A stretch of DNA of 36,385 nucleotides, from positions 1 through 36,385 of the forward strand of contig DAIESF010000391.1 in the NCBI GenBank assembly GCA_027346425.1, in the 5' to 3' direction. Positions 1 to 9,522 of the stretch are shown one piece after another. A program made the translations under genes and the position numbers. Source of the stretch: Gemmatimonadota bacterium. GTDB taxonomy: Bacteria; Gemmatimonadota; Gemmatimonadetes; Gemmatimonadales; Gemmatimonadaceae. Within the stretch, counting starts at the first letter, position 1. Each line of letters opens with the position of its first letter. The notes beneath the pieces are model-generated. The model worked only from the letters and a program-made list of their open reading frames with translations, made no database searches and was not told where the DNA came from.

Positions 1-923
1 CGCGCATCGCCTGCGACATGCACCCCGCCTATCTCTCCACACAGTGGGGGCATCGCCTCGCGACGGAGCGCGGAATACCCGTCATTGAGGTACAGCATCA
101 CCATGCGCACCTCGCTGCGCTCATGGCAGAGCACGGTTTGGGGGCACGAGACGACATCCTCGCCTTCACCTTCGATGGAACCGGCTACGGTGGCGACGGG
201 TCGATCTGGGGGGGCGAGGTGCTCCTAGGCGGATACCACAGCTACGAGCGCGTCGCCCATCTCGCCCCGACCCCGCTCCCTGGTGGCGACGCGGCGGTCC
301 GGCGCCCCGCGCGCATCGCCCTGGCCCAGTTGTGGTCTGCCGGCCAGGAGTGGGACGGCACGTCGTCGGCTGCTGCTCTCTCTGCCGAGGAACTGCGCAT
401 CCTTCGCACCCAACTCGAGCGACAGCTGAACTGCGTCGCCACCACCTCGATGGGGCGCTTCCTCGATGCCGCAGCCTCACTTGCGGGCGGGCGGCACGTG
501 GTGACCTACGAGGGGCAAGCGGCGATCGAGTTCGAGGCGATGGCCCAGACGGGGGATGCGTCGACCTCGCCGTACGCGCTGGCCATGCAGGTCGGTGCGG
601 GCGGAGCGATCGTGCTCGACGGCGCCCCCGTCCTGCGCGCCATCACTGCCGACGCTGCGCGCGGAAGGGCAATGCGCGATATTGCACGGGCGGTACACGA
701 GGGGGTCGCGCAGTCGATCGTTGACGTCGCTGCCGAGCTGCGGGCCGCGCGTGGTGTACGCGTCGTCGGGCTCACGGGGGGCGTCTTCCAAAACGTCCTG
801 CTGCTCTCGCTCGCCGTGCGTCGACTGCGCGCCGCCGGATTCGACGTGCTCGTGCACCACCGGGTACCACCTAACGATGGCGGGCTCGCGCTGGGACAGG
901 CGATGGTGGCTGCCGCTTCCTGA
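1..923 (+). CDS. hypF: Carbamoyltransferase HypF, C-terminal part (5' end outside window)
   Basis: HypF makes the carbamoyl/cyano ligand precursor for [NiFe]-hydrogenase maturation in the cytoplasm: it carbamoylates the C-terminal Cys of HypE. Only the C-terminal Kae1/TobZ-like carbamoyltransferase domain is present. The reading frame is open from base 3, and the listed ATG at 18 is internal. Visible family motifs are IACDMHPAYLST, the metal-binding VQHHHAHLAALMAEHG, the nucleotide-binding FDGTGYGGDGSIWGGE, GRFLDAAASL, YEGQAAIE, LTGGVFQN and PPNDGGLALGQA near the end. All are intact, so the gene looks functional as far as it can be seen. A nickel-transporter-like gene follows after 9 bp, which fits a hydrogenase-maturation context. 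The acylphosphatase, zinc-finger and YrdC-like N-terminal domains should lie upstream of the window. Confidence 0.93.
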   Translation, partial: RIACDMHPAYLSTQWGHRLATERGIPVIEVQHHHAHLAALMAEHGLGARDDILAFTFDGTGYGGDGSIWGGEVLLGGYHSYERVAHLAPTPLPGGDAAVRRPARIALAQLWSAGQEWDGTSSAAALSAEELRILRTQLERQLNCVATTSMGRFLDAAASLAGGRHVVTYEGQAAIEFEAMAQTGDASTSPYALAMQVGAGGAIVLDGAPVLRAITADAARGRAMRDIARAVHEGVAQSIVDVAAELRAARGVRVVGLTGGVFQNVLLLSLAVRRLRAAGFDVLVHHRVPPNDGGLALGQAMVAAAS

Positions 924-932
924 GGATTGCAC

Positions 933-1604
933 ATGACGCTGGGTATCCTGACAATCGTCGGTGTGGGATTCCTCGTCGGCTTCCGGCACGCGTTCGAACC
1001 CGATCACCTCGCCGCGGTCACCACACTCGCCACCCGCCATCGCGGGCTCGGTCACGCGGCGCGATTGGGGGTGGCCTGGGGACTCGGGCATACGGCCAGC
1101 GTCTCCCTGGTGGCCATCGCCCTCATCGTGCTGGGTATCCACGTCCCGGCGGGCTTCTATCGGACCGCGGAAATGGGGGTGGCGTTCCTGCTCATCGCGC
1201 TCGGCGTCTCGTCGCTGGTCGCTGAGGCGCGCCGGCATCGCCAGGCGCTCGGCGAATCGCACGCGCACGCGCATCACGAGCGCGCGCCGCACTCGCACGA
1301 CCCGAGCATCCGCACCGTGGCGCGATCGCTCTGGTTTGGCGTTGCGCACGGGTTGGCGGGGAGCGGCGCCGTCGTCGTCCTCCTCGTCGCGGCGGCATCC
1401 AGCCGACAAGCACAGCTCGGCTACCTGCTGGCCTTCGGCATTGGCACCATGGCGGGGATGTCGGTCGTCTCGATCCTCACTGGTGCGGTTGCCGGCGCCG
1501 CGGCGACGCGCAGCCTCCGCGTGGCGCGGCGCATCCGGATTGGCGCCGCGCTTGCCAGCTCGCTCGTTGGGGCGATGCTCGGGTGGAGCACCGTCTTCGG
1601 CTGA
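933..1604 (+). CDS. NiCoT/UreH-like nickel-cobalt transport membrane protein
   Basis: A polytopic inner-membrane protein of about 223 residues. Near the N-terminus it has GFRHAFEPDHLAAV, which matches the HX4DH metal-recognition signature of nickel/cobalt transporters and UreH/HupE-like proteins. A His-rich cytoplasmic-type loop (HAHAHHERAPHSH) sits between residues of about 105 and 125, followed by further hydrophobic helices (WFGVAHGLAGSGAVVVLLVAA, GYLLAFGIGTMAGMSVVSI). I chose the ATG at 933 over the TTG at 927 because TGAGGA, overlapping the hypF stop, gives a normal ribosome-binding distance. Adjacency to hypF suggests Ni2+ supply for a [NiFe] hydrogenase. Family is confident, substrate is inferred. 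Confidence 0.85.
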   Translation: MTLGILTIVGVGFLVGFRHAFEPDHLAAVTTLATRHRGLGHAARLGVAWGLGHTASVSLVAIALIVLGIHVPAGFYRTAEMGVAFLLIALGVSSLVAEARRHRQALGESHAHAHHERAPHSHDPSIRTVARSLWFGVAHGLAGSGAVVVLLVAAASSRQAQLGYLLAFGIGTMAGMSVVSILTGAVAGAAATRSLRVARRIRIGAALASSLVGAMLGWSTVFG

Positions 1605-1675
1605 CGGCAGGCGAGGCGGTGGAGGGGGGGAGGCAGACGGTCGGGGGCGTTCCAGCCCCAGTTAGATTTCTCCCC

Positions 1676-4162
1676 ATGTCCAAGCGCCCCGTCCCCGAAC
1701 TCCTGGCTCCGGCCGGCTCCCTCGACGCCGTGCGCGCCGCCGTGGCCAACGGCGCCAACGCCGTCTACCTCGGCGCCGAGCGCTTCAACGCGCGCGACGA
1801 GGGGGCCCAGCTCACCCTCGATGAGCTCGAGCAGGCGTGCAAGATCGCCCATGCCGGCGGGACGCGAGTCTACCTCACGCTCAACACGCTCGTTAAGCCG
1901 GCCGAACTCGCCGACGCGCTCGCGCTACTCGGCGAGGCCATCGACCGCGGCGTCGATGCGGCGATCGTGCAGGACTTGGGGATCATTCGCCTGATCCAGC
2001 GCGTGTACCCCGGCTTCGAGATCCACGGTTCCACGCAGATGACGGTGCACGACGCGAGTGGCGCGCGCCTCATGCAGGATATCGGCCTCGAACGGGTCGT
2101 GCTGGCGCGCGAGAACACGCTCGACGACGTGCGCGCAATTCGCGCCGCCGTTCCCCAGATGGGGTTGGAGACCTTCGTGCATGGGGCCCTGTGCATTTCC
2201 TACTCGGGACAGTGCTTCATGTCGGGGATGATTTCCGAGCGGAGCGCGAACCGGGGTTCGTGTGCGCAGTCGTGCCGGAAGGACTACGTCCTCACCGATT
2301 CCACCACCGGCGAGGAACTCGACCGCGGCTACCTGATCTCGGCCAAGGACCTGGCGGCCCACGACCAGTTGGCCGAACTCGCCGAGGCCGGGGTCAATTG
2401 CCTCAAGGTCGAGGGACGCAAGAAGAAGCCCGAGTACGTGGCGACGGTCACCCGCACGTACCGCGACTTCCTCGATCGCGTTGCGGCTGGCGATAACGCA
2501 CCGCCCGCCCCGGACGAAGTGCGACCGCTCGTGCAGATCTTCTCGCGGGGATTCACCAGCGGGATGTTCACCGGACGCGCCGGGCGCGACTACATCACGC
2601 GTGCGCAACCCGACAATCGCGGGCACGAACTCGGCGTCGTGCTGGGGCGCGATGGGCAGGACCTCCTGGTCGAGGTGACGCATCCCATACACCCCGGCGA
2701 CGGTCTGGGGTTCGAGCCCCCGGCCGGAGAGCCGGGACGTTCGACCGGCTTCGCGGTGACCAAGGTGCGTACGCTCGCCGAGCGCGACGGCGTCACTCGT
2801 CAGGCAATTGCCGCCCGCGAGCGCGTCCCCGCCGGTTGGCGCGTGGTGCGCAGCTCGGAGGCCGCGCTGCTGGAGCGCGCGCGCGCGTCGTTCGCCTCCC
2901 TTCCGCTCCATGCCAAGGGGCGGCGACAGCGGCTCGACGTCCGCCTCTTCGGCAGCGCCGGCGCCCCGCTCAAGGCGATCTTCACCGCCGGAGACGAGCG
3001 GGTCGAAGGGCGCAGCGAGGTCGCGCTGGCCCCAGCGGCGCAGCGCGCCCTGGATCACGCGCGGATGCGCGAGCAGCTGGGCCGCCTTGGGGAGACGCCG
3101 TTCTCGTTGGGCGCGCTCGACACGACGGGATTGGCCGACGGGCTCTTCCTCCCAGTCCGCGAGCTGAACCGACTGCGCCAGGCGGCGGTGGACGAGTTGA
3201 TGGTGCGACGCGACTGGGCGCGGGCGGCCGAGCACGCCGAGCGCGAGGTCCGAATCCAGGGGGCCATCGCCGAGCCGCTGGCGGGGGCGCCTCCGGCGCG
3301 TGACGGGTGGACCCTCTCGGTCGACGTGACCACGCTCGACGACGCGCGCGCCGCCGCCGCCGCTGGGGCGACGGAAATCGTCTTCGACCCGTTCCTGCGC
3401 CATCCGGTTCCGCCAGCTGCACGCCTTCGAACCCTGGCCGACGAGCTGCGGGGCGGCGGAATCGCCGTGCGCCTGCGCACGCCCAGCATCGTCCGTCCTG
3501 AGGAGCGGCGCACCCTCGACAAGTGGCTCGACTTGCAGCTCCCGGTGCTCACCGGGCACGCAGGGCTCGCCGTCGAGCTGGCAGCGGCGGGGCGCGACGT
3601 CGCCACCGACTACGCGCTCAACGTCTTTAACGCCCACACCGCCGCCGAGTTTTTCCGGCGCGGAGTGGGGCGCGTCGCGGCGTCGGTGGAACTCACCGTC
3701 GACGAAATCGCCCAGCTCGCGGCACCGTGGAAGGGGCGTGGCTTCGATGTTGTTGTCTACGGCCGCCCCGAGGGGATGACGATCGAGCACTGTGTCCTCT
3801 CGGCCGCGTTCGAGCGCGTGGCCACCACGTGTCGCGATCTGTGCGTGCAACAGCATCCCGTCGTGGACCTCACCGATCCCGCCGGCTACACCTTCCCGGT
3901 TGCGACCGATGCCGCCTGCCGAAATCGGCTCCTCCACTCGCGCCCCATCGAGGGATCGGAGTTCGTCCCGCGGCTCTGGGACGCGGGAATTCGTACGTTC
4001 CGCATGCTCTTCAACGCGGCGGGCGATCCGATCGGCGAGATCGTGCGCGGCTACGCGCAGCTGCTGACGGCGCTCGATCGCGGCGCCCCCGTTCCGGCGC
4101 TCGACACGCGCGCGCGCCTCGAGAATCGGTTCACGCGCGGGCACTTCACGCGCGCAGTGTAG
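1676..4162 (+). CDS. U32 family protein (RlhA/YdcP-like, DUF3656-type architecture)
   Basis: An 828-residue protein of the U32 'peptidase' family. Characterised members of this type (E. coli RlhA) act in 23S rRNA C2501 hydroxylation rather than proteolysis. The N-terminus PELLAPAGSLDAVRAAVANG starts a TIM-barrel-like domain. About residues 165-205 carry FVHGALCISYSGQC and then SANRGSCAQSCRKDY, the conserved Cys-rich U32 signature. A second region of about 350-500 resembles the DUF3656 insert. The C-terminal third (CVLSAAF..CRDLCVQQHPVVDLTD) repeats U32-like Cys and substrate-loop features. It is longer than E. coli RlhA (about 650 aa). The ORF-track start at 1583 lies inside the previous gene; the ATG at 1676 begins the homologous MSKRPVPELLAPAG. 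Whether it modifies rRNA here or has another U32 role is not shown by sequence alone. Confidence 0.88.
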   Translation: MSKRPVPELLAPAGSLDAVRAAVANGANAVYLGAERFNARDEGAQLTLDELEQACKIAHAGGTRVYLTLNTLVKPAELADALALLGEAIDRGVDAAIVQDLGIIRLIQRVYPGFEIHGSTQMTVHDASGARLMQDIGLERVVLARENTLDDVRAIRAAVPQMGLETFVHGALCISYSGQCFMSGMISERSANRGSCAQSCRKDYVLTDSTTGEELDRGYLISAKDLAAHDQLAELAEAGVNCLKVEGRKKKPEYVATVTRTYRDFLDRVAAGDNAPPAPDEVRPLVQIFSRGFTSGMFTGRAGRDYITRAQPDNRGHELGVVLGRDGQDLLVEVTHPIHPGDGLGFEPPAGEPGRSTGFAVTKVRTLAERDGVTRQAIAARERVPAGWRVVRSSEAALLERARASFASLPLHAKGRRQRLDVRLFGSAGAPLKAIFTAGDERVEGRSEVALAPAAQRALDHARMREQLGRLGETPFSLGALDTTGLADGLFLPVRELNRLRQAAVDELMVRRDWARAAEHAEREVRIQGAIAEPLAGAPPARDGWTLSVDVTTLDDARAAAAAGATEIVFDPFLRHPVPPAARLRTLADELRGGGIAVRLRTPSIVRPEERRTLDKWLDLQLPVLTGHAGLAVELAAAGRDVATDYALNVFNAHTAAEFFRRGVGRVAASVELTVDEIAQLAAPWKGRGFDVVVYGRPEGMTIEHCVLSAAFERVATTCRDLCVQQHPVVDLTDPAGYTFPVATDAACRNRLLHSRPIEGSEFVPRLWDAGIRTFRMLFNAAGDPIGEIVRGYAQLLTALDRGAPVPALDTRARLENRFTRGHFTRAV

Positions 4163-4178
4163 TCGTGTTCTCGTGAAG

Positions 4179-4214
4179 GGGAGGAGGGACGCCACACGCC
4201 GCGCGTCCCCTCCC
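4179..4214. terminator. Bidirectional hairpin terminator between convergent genes
   Basis: GGGAGG-AG-GGACGC pairs with GCGTCCCCTCCC, giving a 12-bp stem with a 2-nt bulge and a loop of about 10 nt. It lies in the 60-bp gap between the convergent U32 and histidine-kinase genes. There is no clear T-tract on either side, so the call rests on position and stem strength. Confidence 0.5.
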
Positions 4215-4222
4215 GCGGCTCG

Positions 4223-5839
4223 TCAGGTGGGGCGGGCCGCCTCGATGCGCAGCCGGACCTCGAACAGGAGGATCGACGGCGTGTACGGCTTTGCCAGCAC
4301 CGGCTCACCGGCCGTCTCGAGTTCGGCGACCTGCGGTGCATCCCCGGGATACCCCGAGGCGTACAGCACCTGGACGTCGGGCCAGCGCGAGCGCAGCTGG
4401 CTCACCAGCTCGGCTCCCCCCATCCGTGGCATCACGACATCGGTCACGATGAGGTCGATCGGTCCGGTGTGGGCCTGCAGCTGGGTCAGGGCATCGACGC
4501 CATCCGACGCCTCGAACACGAGGTAACCGGCGCTCCGAAGGGCGCGCACGGTCGACCCGCGAACGTCGGCATCGTCCTCGACGCAGAGGATGGTCTGCTG
4601 CCGCGCCCCGGCGCTGCCTCGCACGGTCGTCCCCCTCGACGAGGTGCGCCGCCCCTCGTCGAGTTCCTCCGTGAGCGGAAGCCAGACGCGAAAGGTCGTG
4701 CCGCGGTCGGGGTCGCTCTCGACCGTGATCTCCCCGCCGTGCGCCACCACGATGCCGTGGCACGTCGCCAGTCCGAGCCCCGTCCCGCGCCCGGGGGTCT
4801 TGGTCGTGAAGAATGGCTCGAAGAGGTGTTCCCGCACCTCGGCGGTCATGCCGATGCCGGTATCGTGCACCTCGAGCACGCCCCCCGATGGCGCCGGCTC
4901 GGTGCCTGACCACTGCGACGGTGTGCCGCGCCGCGTCAGCAGGTGCAACTCGCCGCCTCCCGGCATCGCGTCGCGCGCGTTGACCGCCAGGTTGACGATG
5001 ACCTGCTCGAGCTGTGATGGGTCGGCGTACAGGAGGGGAAGGTCACTCCCCAGCGTCAGGCGAAGGGTGATCGTCTCCCCAAGGACCCGTCGCAACATCG
5101 TCGCCAGGTTCCCGACGTGCGTGTTGATGTCGGTCACGCGCGGTCGGCTCACGTCGCGCCGGGCAAAGGCGAGCAGCTGGCGGGTCAGCTCCGACGCTCG
5201 CGTTCCGGCGCGCCGGATCTCCTCGAGGTCGGGGGCCACGCCATGCTCGGCGGGGAGCGCCTCCTGCGCCAACTCGGCGCTGGTGAGGATGGACGTCAGG
5301 AGGTTGTTGAAATCGTGGGCGATTCCCCCCGCCAGCCGCCCGATGCTCTGCATCCGGTTGGCGTGCACCAGGCGCGCGTCGAATTCCTCCGGAGTGGCGG
5401 CGATGGGGAGGCCCATGGCGTCGGCGCTCCCCTCGAGAAGGTGCCCCGCCGGTCGCGAGGTGGCGGTGAAACCGCCGGCGACTTCGGCGCGAGCTTCCCC
5501 GTCGCGCTGAGCGCCGTGCACTGTCGCTTCGCGGGTGCCGTGGGACTCGCCCGCGCTGCGCCCCAGGACGACCGCCAGCGTGATCGCGGTGACGCCCAGC
5601 GCTCCCCCGACGAGCGACAGTAGCCCCGAGGAACTGGCAGGTGCCGGGAAGACGAGGCGCGCGAGCGACAGCGCCGCGGATGCCGAACCCGACGCCATGA
5701 GGAGGCGTGCCAGGGTGCGCGAGCGATCGGGGCGCTCGTCAGGCGCCGCCCCGCCATGGCGCACGAGGAGCCACGTTGCCAACGCGCCTAACGTCAGCGC
5801 GACCACTGTGAGGAGTGTATCGATCAGCGAGCCTGTCAT
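4223..5839 (-). CDS. Membrane-bound hybrid sensor histidine kinase with C-terminal receiver
   Basis: A 538-residue hybrid kinase. The N-terminal 110 residues contain about three hydrophobic helices (TVVALTLGALATWLLV; a second around ASAALSLARLVF; GALGVTAITLAVVLG) and no recognisable ligand-binding domain. A dimerisation/phosphoacceptor region follows with GRLAGGIAHDFNNLL (His acceptor), then an HATPase domain with N-box NLAVNARDAMP, G1 DTGIGM, the F-box LFEPFFTTK and G2 GTGLGLA. A C-terminal receiver has the acidic pocket VEDDAD, phospho-Asp IVTDVVMP and Lys LAKPY. The start was set at MTGSLIDTLL, immediately before the first membrane helix. The longer track ORF adds 52 residues of unlikely sequence. 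No response-regulator gene is adjacent, so the output is unknown. The gene is divergent from recQ. Confidence 0.9.
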   Translation of the reverse strand: MTGSLIDTLLTVVALTLGALATWLLVRHGGAAPDERPDRSRTLARLLMASGSASAALSLARLVFPAPASSSGLLSLVGGALGVTAITLAVVLGRSAGESHGTREATVHGAQRDGEARAEVAGGFTATSRPAGHLLEGSADAMGLPIAATPEEFDARLVHANRMQSIGRLAGGIAHDFNNLLTSILTSAELAQEALPAEHGVAPDLEEIRRAGTRASELTRQLLAFARRDVSRPRVTDINTHVGNLATMLRRVLGETITLRLTLGSDLPLLYADPSQLEQVIVNLAVNARDAMPGGGELHLLTRRGTPSQWSGTEPAPSGGVLEVHDTGIGMTAEVREHLFEPFFTTKTPGRGTGLGLATCHGIVVAHGGEITVESDPDRGTTFRVWLPLTEELDEGRRTSSRGTTVRGSAGARQQTILCVEDDADVRGSTVRALRSAGYLVFEASDGVDALTQLQAHTGPIDLIVTDVVMPRMGGAELVSQLRSRWPDVQVLYASGYPGDAPQVAELETAGEPVLAKPYTPSILLFEVRLRIEAARPT

Positions 5840-5920
5840 CCGTCTCGGACACGCATGGGACCGCCGTTGCCCTCCGTCCCGCAGCGCCCGGCGGCTCACG
5901 CTGGCGTTGCAGTGGAATGG

Positions 5921-5949
5921 CATGATAGGCAACGCTTTCGATGAGGGTA
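5921..5949 (-). promoter_or_regulatory. Possible sigma-70-type promoter for the histidine kinase
   Basis: Reading the minus strand, TTACCC is followed by a 17-bp spacer and TATCAT (5 of 6 matches to a -10). The predicted transcript would have a leader of about 75 nt before the kinase ATG. The -35 is weak (3 of 6). Confidence 0.4.
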
Positions 5950-5978
5950 AGTGGCACAACCGGGGAGATTCTCGGCAT

Positions 5979-7666
5979 ATGCCGCCGTCCGCCACTTCCG
6001 TCGCCGAGATGTTGCGTCGCTTTGGAATCGCTAATCTCCGCCCGGCGCAGCAGGCGGCGCTCGCGGCGCTCGCCGCCGCGCGCGACGTCCTCGTAATCCT
6101 TCCGACCGGAGGGGGGAAATCGCTCTGCTATCAACTTCCGGCGGCGTGCGGGCTCTCCCCGGCTATCGTCGTCTCTCCGCTCGTCGCCCTCATGAAGGAT
6201 CAGGTCGATGCCCTGCGACGGCGCGGCGTTGCCGCTGCGCAGCTCTCCGGCGCCGTCAGTTCCGCTGAGCGAGACCGCGCTTGGGGCTCCTGAATGAGGG
6301 GGCGCTCACCCTGCTGTATCTCGCTCCGGAAGCGCTCGCGTCGGCAGCCACCGTGCGCCGGCTCGCCCGCGCCGCCCCGCGCCTCCTCGCCATCGACGAG
6401 GCGCACTGCATTTCGGAATGGGGAGAGTCGTTCCGGCCGTCGTACCTGGCCCTTGGCGCGGTGCGCGCCCAACTCGGGTACCCACCGACCATTGCCCTCA
6501 CGGCGACCGCCACCCCTCGCACCGCGCGCGAGATCGTGTCGCGGCTTGCGCTCCGCGATCCGCTGCGGGTGAGCGGCGGTTTCGATCGCGCCAATCTCTA
6601 CCTGGAGGTGCGCGCCGTCGACGGCGAGCATGCCCGCCTAACGCAGCTCCTCACCCTCGCGCGCGGCGCCCCGGGGCCAGCGGTGGTATATGCGGGTACG
6701 CGTCGCGACACCGAGCGCCTTGCCGGCGCGTACCGGCGCATCGGGATCGCCGCCGCCCCCTTTCACGCCGGTCTTCCCACCGACGAGCGCTCGCGACTCC
6801 AGGACCGATTCCTCGACAATCGCGTTTCCACCATCGTGGCCACGAATGCCTTCGGCATGGGGGTGGATAAGCCCGACGTGCGACTCGTCGTGCACTCCGT
6901 CCCCCCACTGACACTGGAGGCGTACTATCAGGAGGCGGGGCGTGGCGGGCGCGACGGCAAGCTCGCCCATTGCGTCCTCCTCCTCGGTCCGGACGACCTG
7001 AAGCGCGCCCGCGCTCGCATCCTCGGGGGAACCGTCACGCCGGATCTCCTTGCCCGCCTCGTCGTCCTGTTCGAGGCCACCCGGCCGCAGGGAGTCGTGG
7101 GTGGGGAGAAGGGGGGCGTGCGTCTCCTCGCGCATGCGCTCGACGTGGCACCGCGCGACGTCGAGATCGCGCTGCGGTTGCTGGCCGAGTCGGGGGCGCT
7201 GGTCCCCGCCGGGGGGGCGGGAAGGCTGCGCGTCGTGGCGACACCCGCGCGCCTGCACGCAGATCGCAACATTGTCTCCGACGATGCCACGGCGCTGCTC
7301 CGCCTGATGGCCGAGTATCCCGGGAGCGCGTCCGACGGGGCGCATCTCTCCATGCGCGAAATCGCGCGAATTGCGCCCGACGGCGATGCTTCGCGCTTCC
7401 TGCAGCGCATCGCGTCGCGGCAGCTGGCTGTCTGGCGGCCGTCGGACCTGGCGTGGCGGATGCGTCACCACCCTCCGTACGCCGTCCTCGAGCAGTTGGC
7501 ATCGCGGCACGCCACCCGCTCCGCTCGCGATGCCTGGCGACACGCGCAGGTGGCCCGAATGGTCACGGCCACGCGTTGCCGTCGAACGGTCCTGCTTCGA
7601 TATTTCGGCGATGCAGGACCGCCCGGCCCATGTGGGGCCTGCGACGTGTGCGGGACACTTTCGTGA
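5979..7666 (+). pseudogene. recQ: ATP-dependent DNA helicase RecQ, interrupted by one frameshift
   Basis: RecQ helicases unwind DNA 3'-5' in recombination and replication repair. Two ORFs in different frames together make one RecQ. The first (5979-6293, 104 aa) has motif 0 LRPAQQAALAAL and Walker A ILPTGGGKSLCYQLP. The second (in frame from about 6281) has DEAHCISEWGESFRPSY, ALTATATPRT, YAGTRRDTERL, ATNAFGMGVDKPDVR, YYQEAGRGGRDG, a winged-helix-like region and a C-terminal CGACDVCG zinc segment. The frame changes around GCTTGGGGCTCC (6279-6290). Inserting one G in the GGGG run would give AERDRAWGLLNEGALTLLYLAPE-type continuity, so one missing base explains it. No canonical slippery heptamer is visible. 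It is either a genuine mutation or a homopolymer sequencing error. Start ATG 5979 precedes MPPSATSVAEMLRRF. No HRDC domain is evident. Confidence 0.88.
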
Positions 7667-7759
7667 CGCGCCGCGCGTATAGGTCGTGTCCCGGCCGTAG
7701 CCCGAACAGCCCCTCAGGTGCGCTCCACGATTGGGCGCCCCTGCATGACATAGAGTGGA

Positions 7760-8980
7760 ATGGACGATTCGCAGTACTTCTCCGAACAGCACTACCAGGT
7801 GCGCGACATGGTCCGGGCCTTCGCCCGCGACGAGGTCGCTCCCGTCGCGGCTCGCTACGATGCCAGCGCGGAGTTCCCCTGGGAGAACATCCGCAAGATG
7901 GGGGAACTTGGCCTGCTTGGTGTTCCCTGGGCCGAGGAACTCGGGGGGGCCGGGCTCGACCTCACCAGCTACATGATCGTCATCCATGAGCTGGCCAGGG
8001 TCGACGCGTCGCACGGGCTCACCGTCTCGGCGCACACCACGCTCGGCACCTCGCCCATCGTGCATTTCGGCACCGACGCACAGCGGGAGCGCTACGTTCC
8101 GCTCCTCGCGTCGGGGCGTGTCATGGGCGGCTTCGGGCTCACTGAGGAAAGTGCGGGGAGCGATGCCGGCGGCACGCGCACTACCGCGGTGCGGAAGGGC
8201 GATCGCTACCTCCTCAACGGATCCAAGCGGTTCATCACCCATGGCGGGGTGGGCGAGATATTCGTTGTTACGGCCGTCACCGACCCCGCGCGCGGGACAC
8301 GCGGCGGGATTTCGTCATTCATCCTCACCAAGCAGAACGACGACCTGGCGCGGGCCCAGGAGTTTGGGATCGGGCATGCGCCCGAGCTCACCCCGATGCC
8401 CGGCTTCCGGTCGGGACGCAAGGAAGACAAGCTCGGCTGGCGCGCGTCCGACACGCGCGAGCTCATCTTCGAGGACGTGGAAGTCCCGGCCGAGAATCTC
8501 CTCGGAACCGAGGGCGAAGGGTTCGCCAACTTCATGCGCACACTCGATGCCGGACGCGTCGGGATCGCCGCCCTCTCGTTAGGGATCGCCGAAGGGGCGT
8601 TCGAGGAGGCGCTGAAGTACTCTACCGTGCGCAAGCAGTTCGGCCAGCCCATCTCGTCGTTCCAGGGAATCTCGTTTCAGCTGGCGGACATGGCCACGGA
8701 AATCGAGGCGGGGAAGCACCTCGTCTACCACGCGGCCGCCATGCTCCAGCGCGGGCAGAACGTCACCAAGGCGGCGGCGATGGCCAAGCTCTTCTGCTCC
8801 GAACTCGCCATGCGCACCACCATCAAGGCCATCCAGGTGCACGGCGGTTACGGTTACACCAAGGAGTACCCCGTCGAGCGCATGATGCGCGACGCCAAGA
8901 TCTGCGAGATCGGCGAGGGAACGAGCGAGATCCAGCGCCTCGTCATTTCTCGCGAACTCCTGCGTGAACTGTCGGCGTGA
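7760..8980 (+). CDS. Acyl-CoA dehydrogenase
   Basis: A 406-residue FAD-dependent acyl-CoA dehydrogenase of the short-chain/butyryl-CoA type, catalysing alpha-beta desaturation of an acyl-CoA with electrons passed to ETF. Domains in order: N-terminal helical domain (residues 1-115), middle beta domain with the FAD/substrate motif [16 protein letters not shown], then the C-terminal helical domain with [14 protein letters not shown] and [21 protein letters not shown]. The Glu in TKEYPVER is at the catalytic-base position used by SCAD-type enzymes. The end [17 protein letters not shown] is typical. The next gene starts inside its stop codon (GTGA). No ETF or thiolase gene is nearby, so chain-length specificity and pathway are open. 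Confidence 0.93.
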   Translation: MDDSQYFSEQHYQVRDMVRAFARDEVAPVAARYDASAEFPWENIRKMGELGLLGVPWAEELGGAGLDLTSYMIVIHELARVDASHGLTVSAHTTLGTSPIVHFGTDAQRERYVPLLASGRVMGGFGLTEESAGSDAGGTRTTAVRKGDRYLLNGSKRFITHGGVGEIFVVTAVTDPARGTRGGISSFILTKQNDDLARAQEFGIGHAPELTPMPGFRSGRKEDKLGWRASDTRELIFEDVEVPAENLLGTEGEGFANFMRTLDAGRVGIAALSLGIAEGAFEEALKYSTVRKQFGQPISSFQGISFQLADMATEIEAGKHLVYHAAAMLQRGQNVTKAAAMAKLFCSELAMRTTIKAIQVHGGYGYTKEYPVERMMRDAKICEIGEGTSEIQRLVISRELLRELSA

Positions 8981-9522
8981 ACTTCTCGCGACTCGCGTCT
9001 CGGCTGCGCCTCCCGCTCGGCTTCGTCCTCGGGGGACTGTACGTCGTATTCGCCCGCCCGACCCGTGGGGGGCTGATCATCGGCGGCGTGGTGGCGTTGG
9101 TCGGACTCCTCGTGCGGGCATGGGCCGCCGGGCACATCATCAAGAACGATAGGTTGGCCACCACCGGCCCGTACGCGCACACGCGAAACCCGCTCTACTT
9201 CGGAAGCTTCCTCATCGCCTGCGGCTTCGCCATCGCCGCCCACTGGGCGCTGCTGGCCTTCGTCTTCGCCTTCTGGTTCCTCATCTACGGGCCGACCATC
9301 AAGCGCGAGCGCGACAAGATCCTGGCGATGTTCCCGGAGAGCTATCCGGCGTTCGAGCAGAACGTCCCCGCATTCTTCCCGCGCGTCACGCCATGGCGGG
9401 GCGGCGGGGAGGGCGCGTCCTTCAGCTCGGCGCTGTACCTGCGCCATGGCGAATGGCGGGCCGCGTTGGGCTATCTTGGAGCCATGATTTTGCTCGTCCT
9501 ACGACTCAAGGGGATCGTGTGA
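8977..9522 (+). CDS. Isoprenylcysteine carboxylmethyltransferase-family membrane protein
   Basis: A 181-residue membrane protein with about four to five hydrophobic helices ([59 protein letters not shown]). It carries [18 protein letters not shown] and a C-terminal [25 protein letters not shown] segment, both characteristic of the ICMT/PEMT-like methyltransferase superfamily. The GTG start overlaps the acyl-CoA dehydrogenase stop by 4 nt, so the two are probably translationally coupled. The true substrate (lipid, isoprenoid or other) cannot be told; bacterial members are rarely characterised. Confidence 0.8.
   Translation: MNFSRLASRLRLPLGFVLGGLYVVFARPTRGGLIIGGVVALVGLLVRAWAAGHIIKNDRLATTGPYAHTRNPLYFGSFLIACGFAIAAHWALLAFVFAFWFLIYGPTIKRERDKILAMFPESYPAFEQNVPAFFPRVTPWRGGGEGASFSSALYLRHGEWRAALGYLGAMILLVLRLKGIV

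Noticed and set aside
477-1409. Long minus-strand ORF of 310 aa over hypF and the transporter gene.
   Set aside because: It is antisense to two genes with clear homology, and its Arg/Gly/Asp-rich sequence has no motif. This is a GC-driven shadow.
1663-1668. TAGATT before the U32 gene as a -10 box.
   Set aside because: No TTGA-like -35 lies 16-18 bp upstream and the distance to ATG is only 7 bp.
1925-4195. 756-aa minus-strand ORF opposite the U32 gene.
   Set aside because: The opposite strand has a complete conserved U32 protein. The minus ORF lacks recognisable domains.
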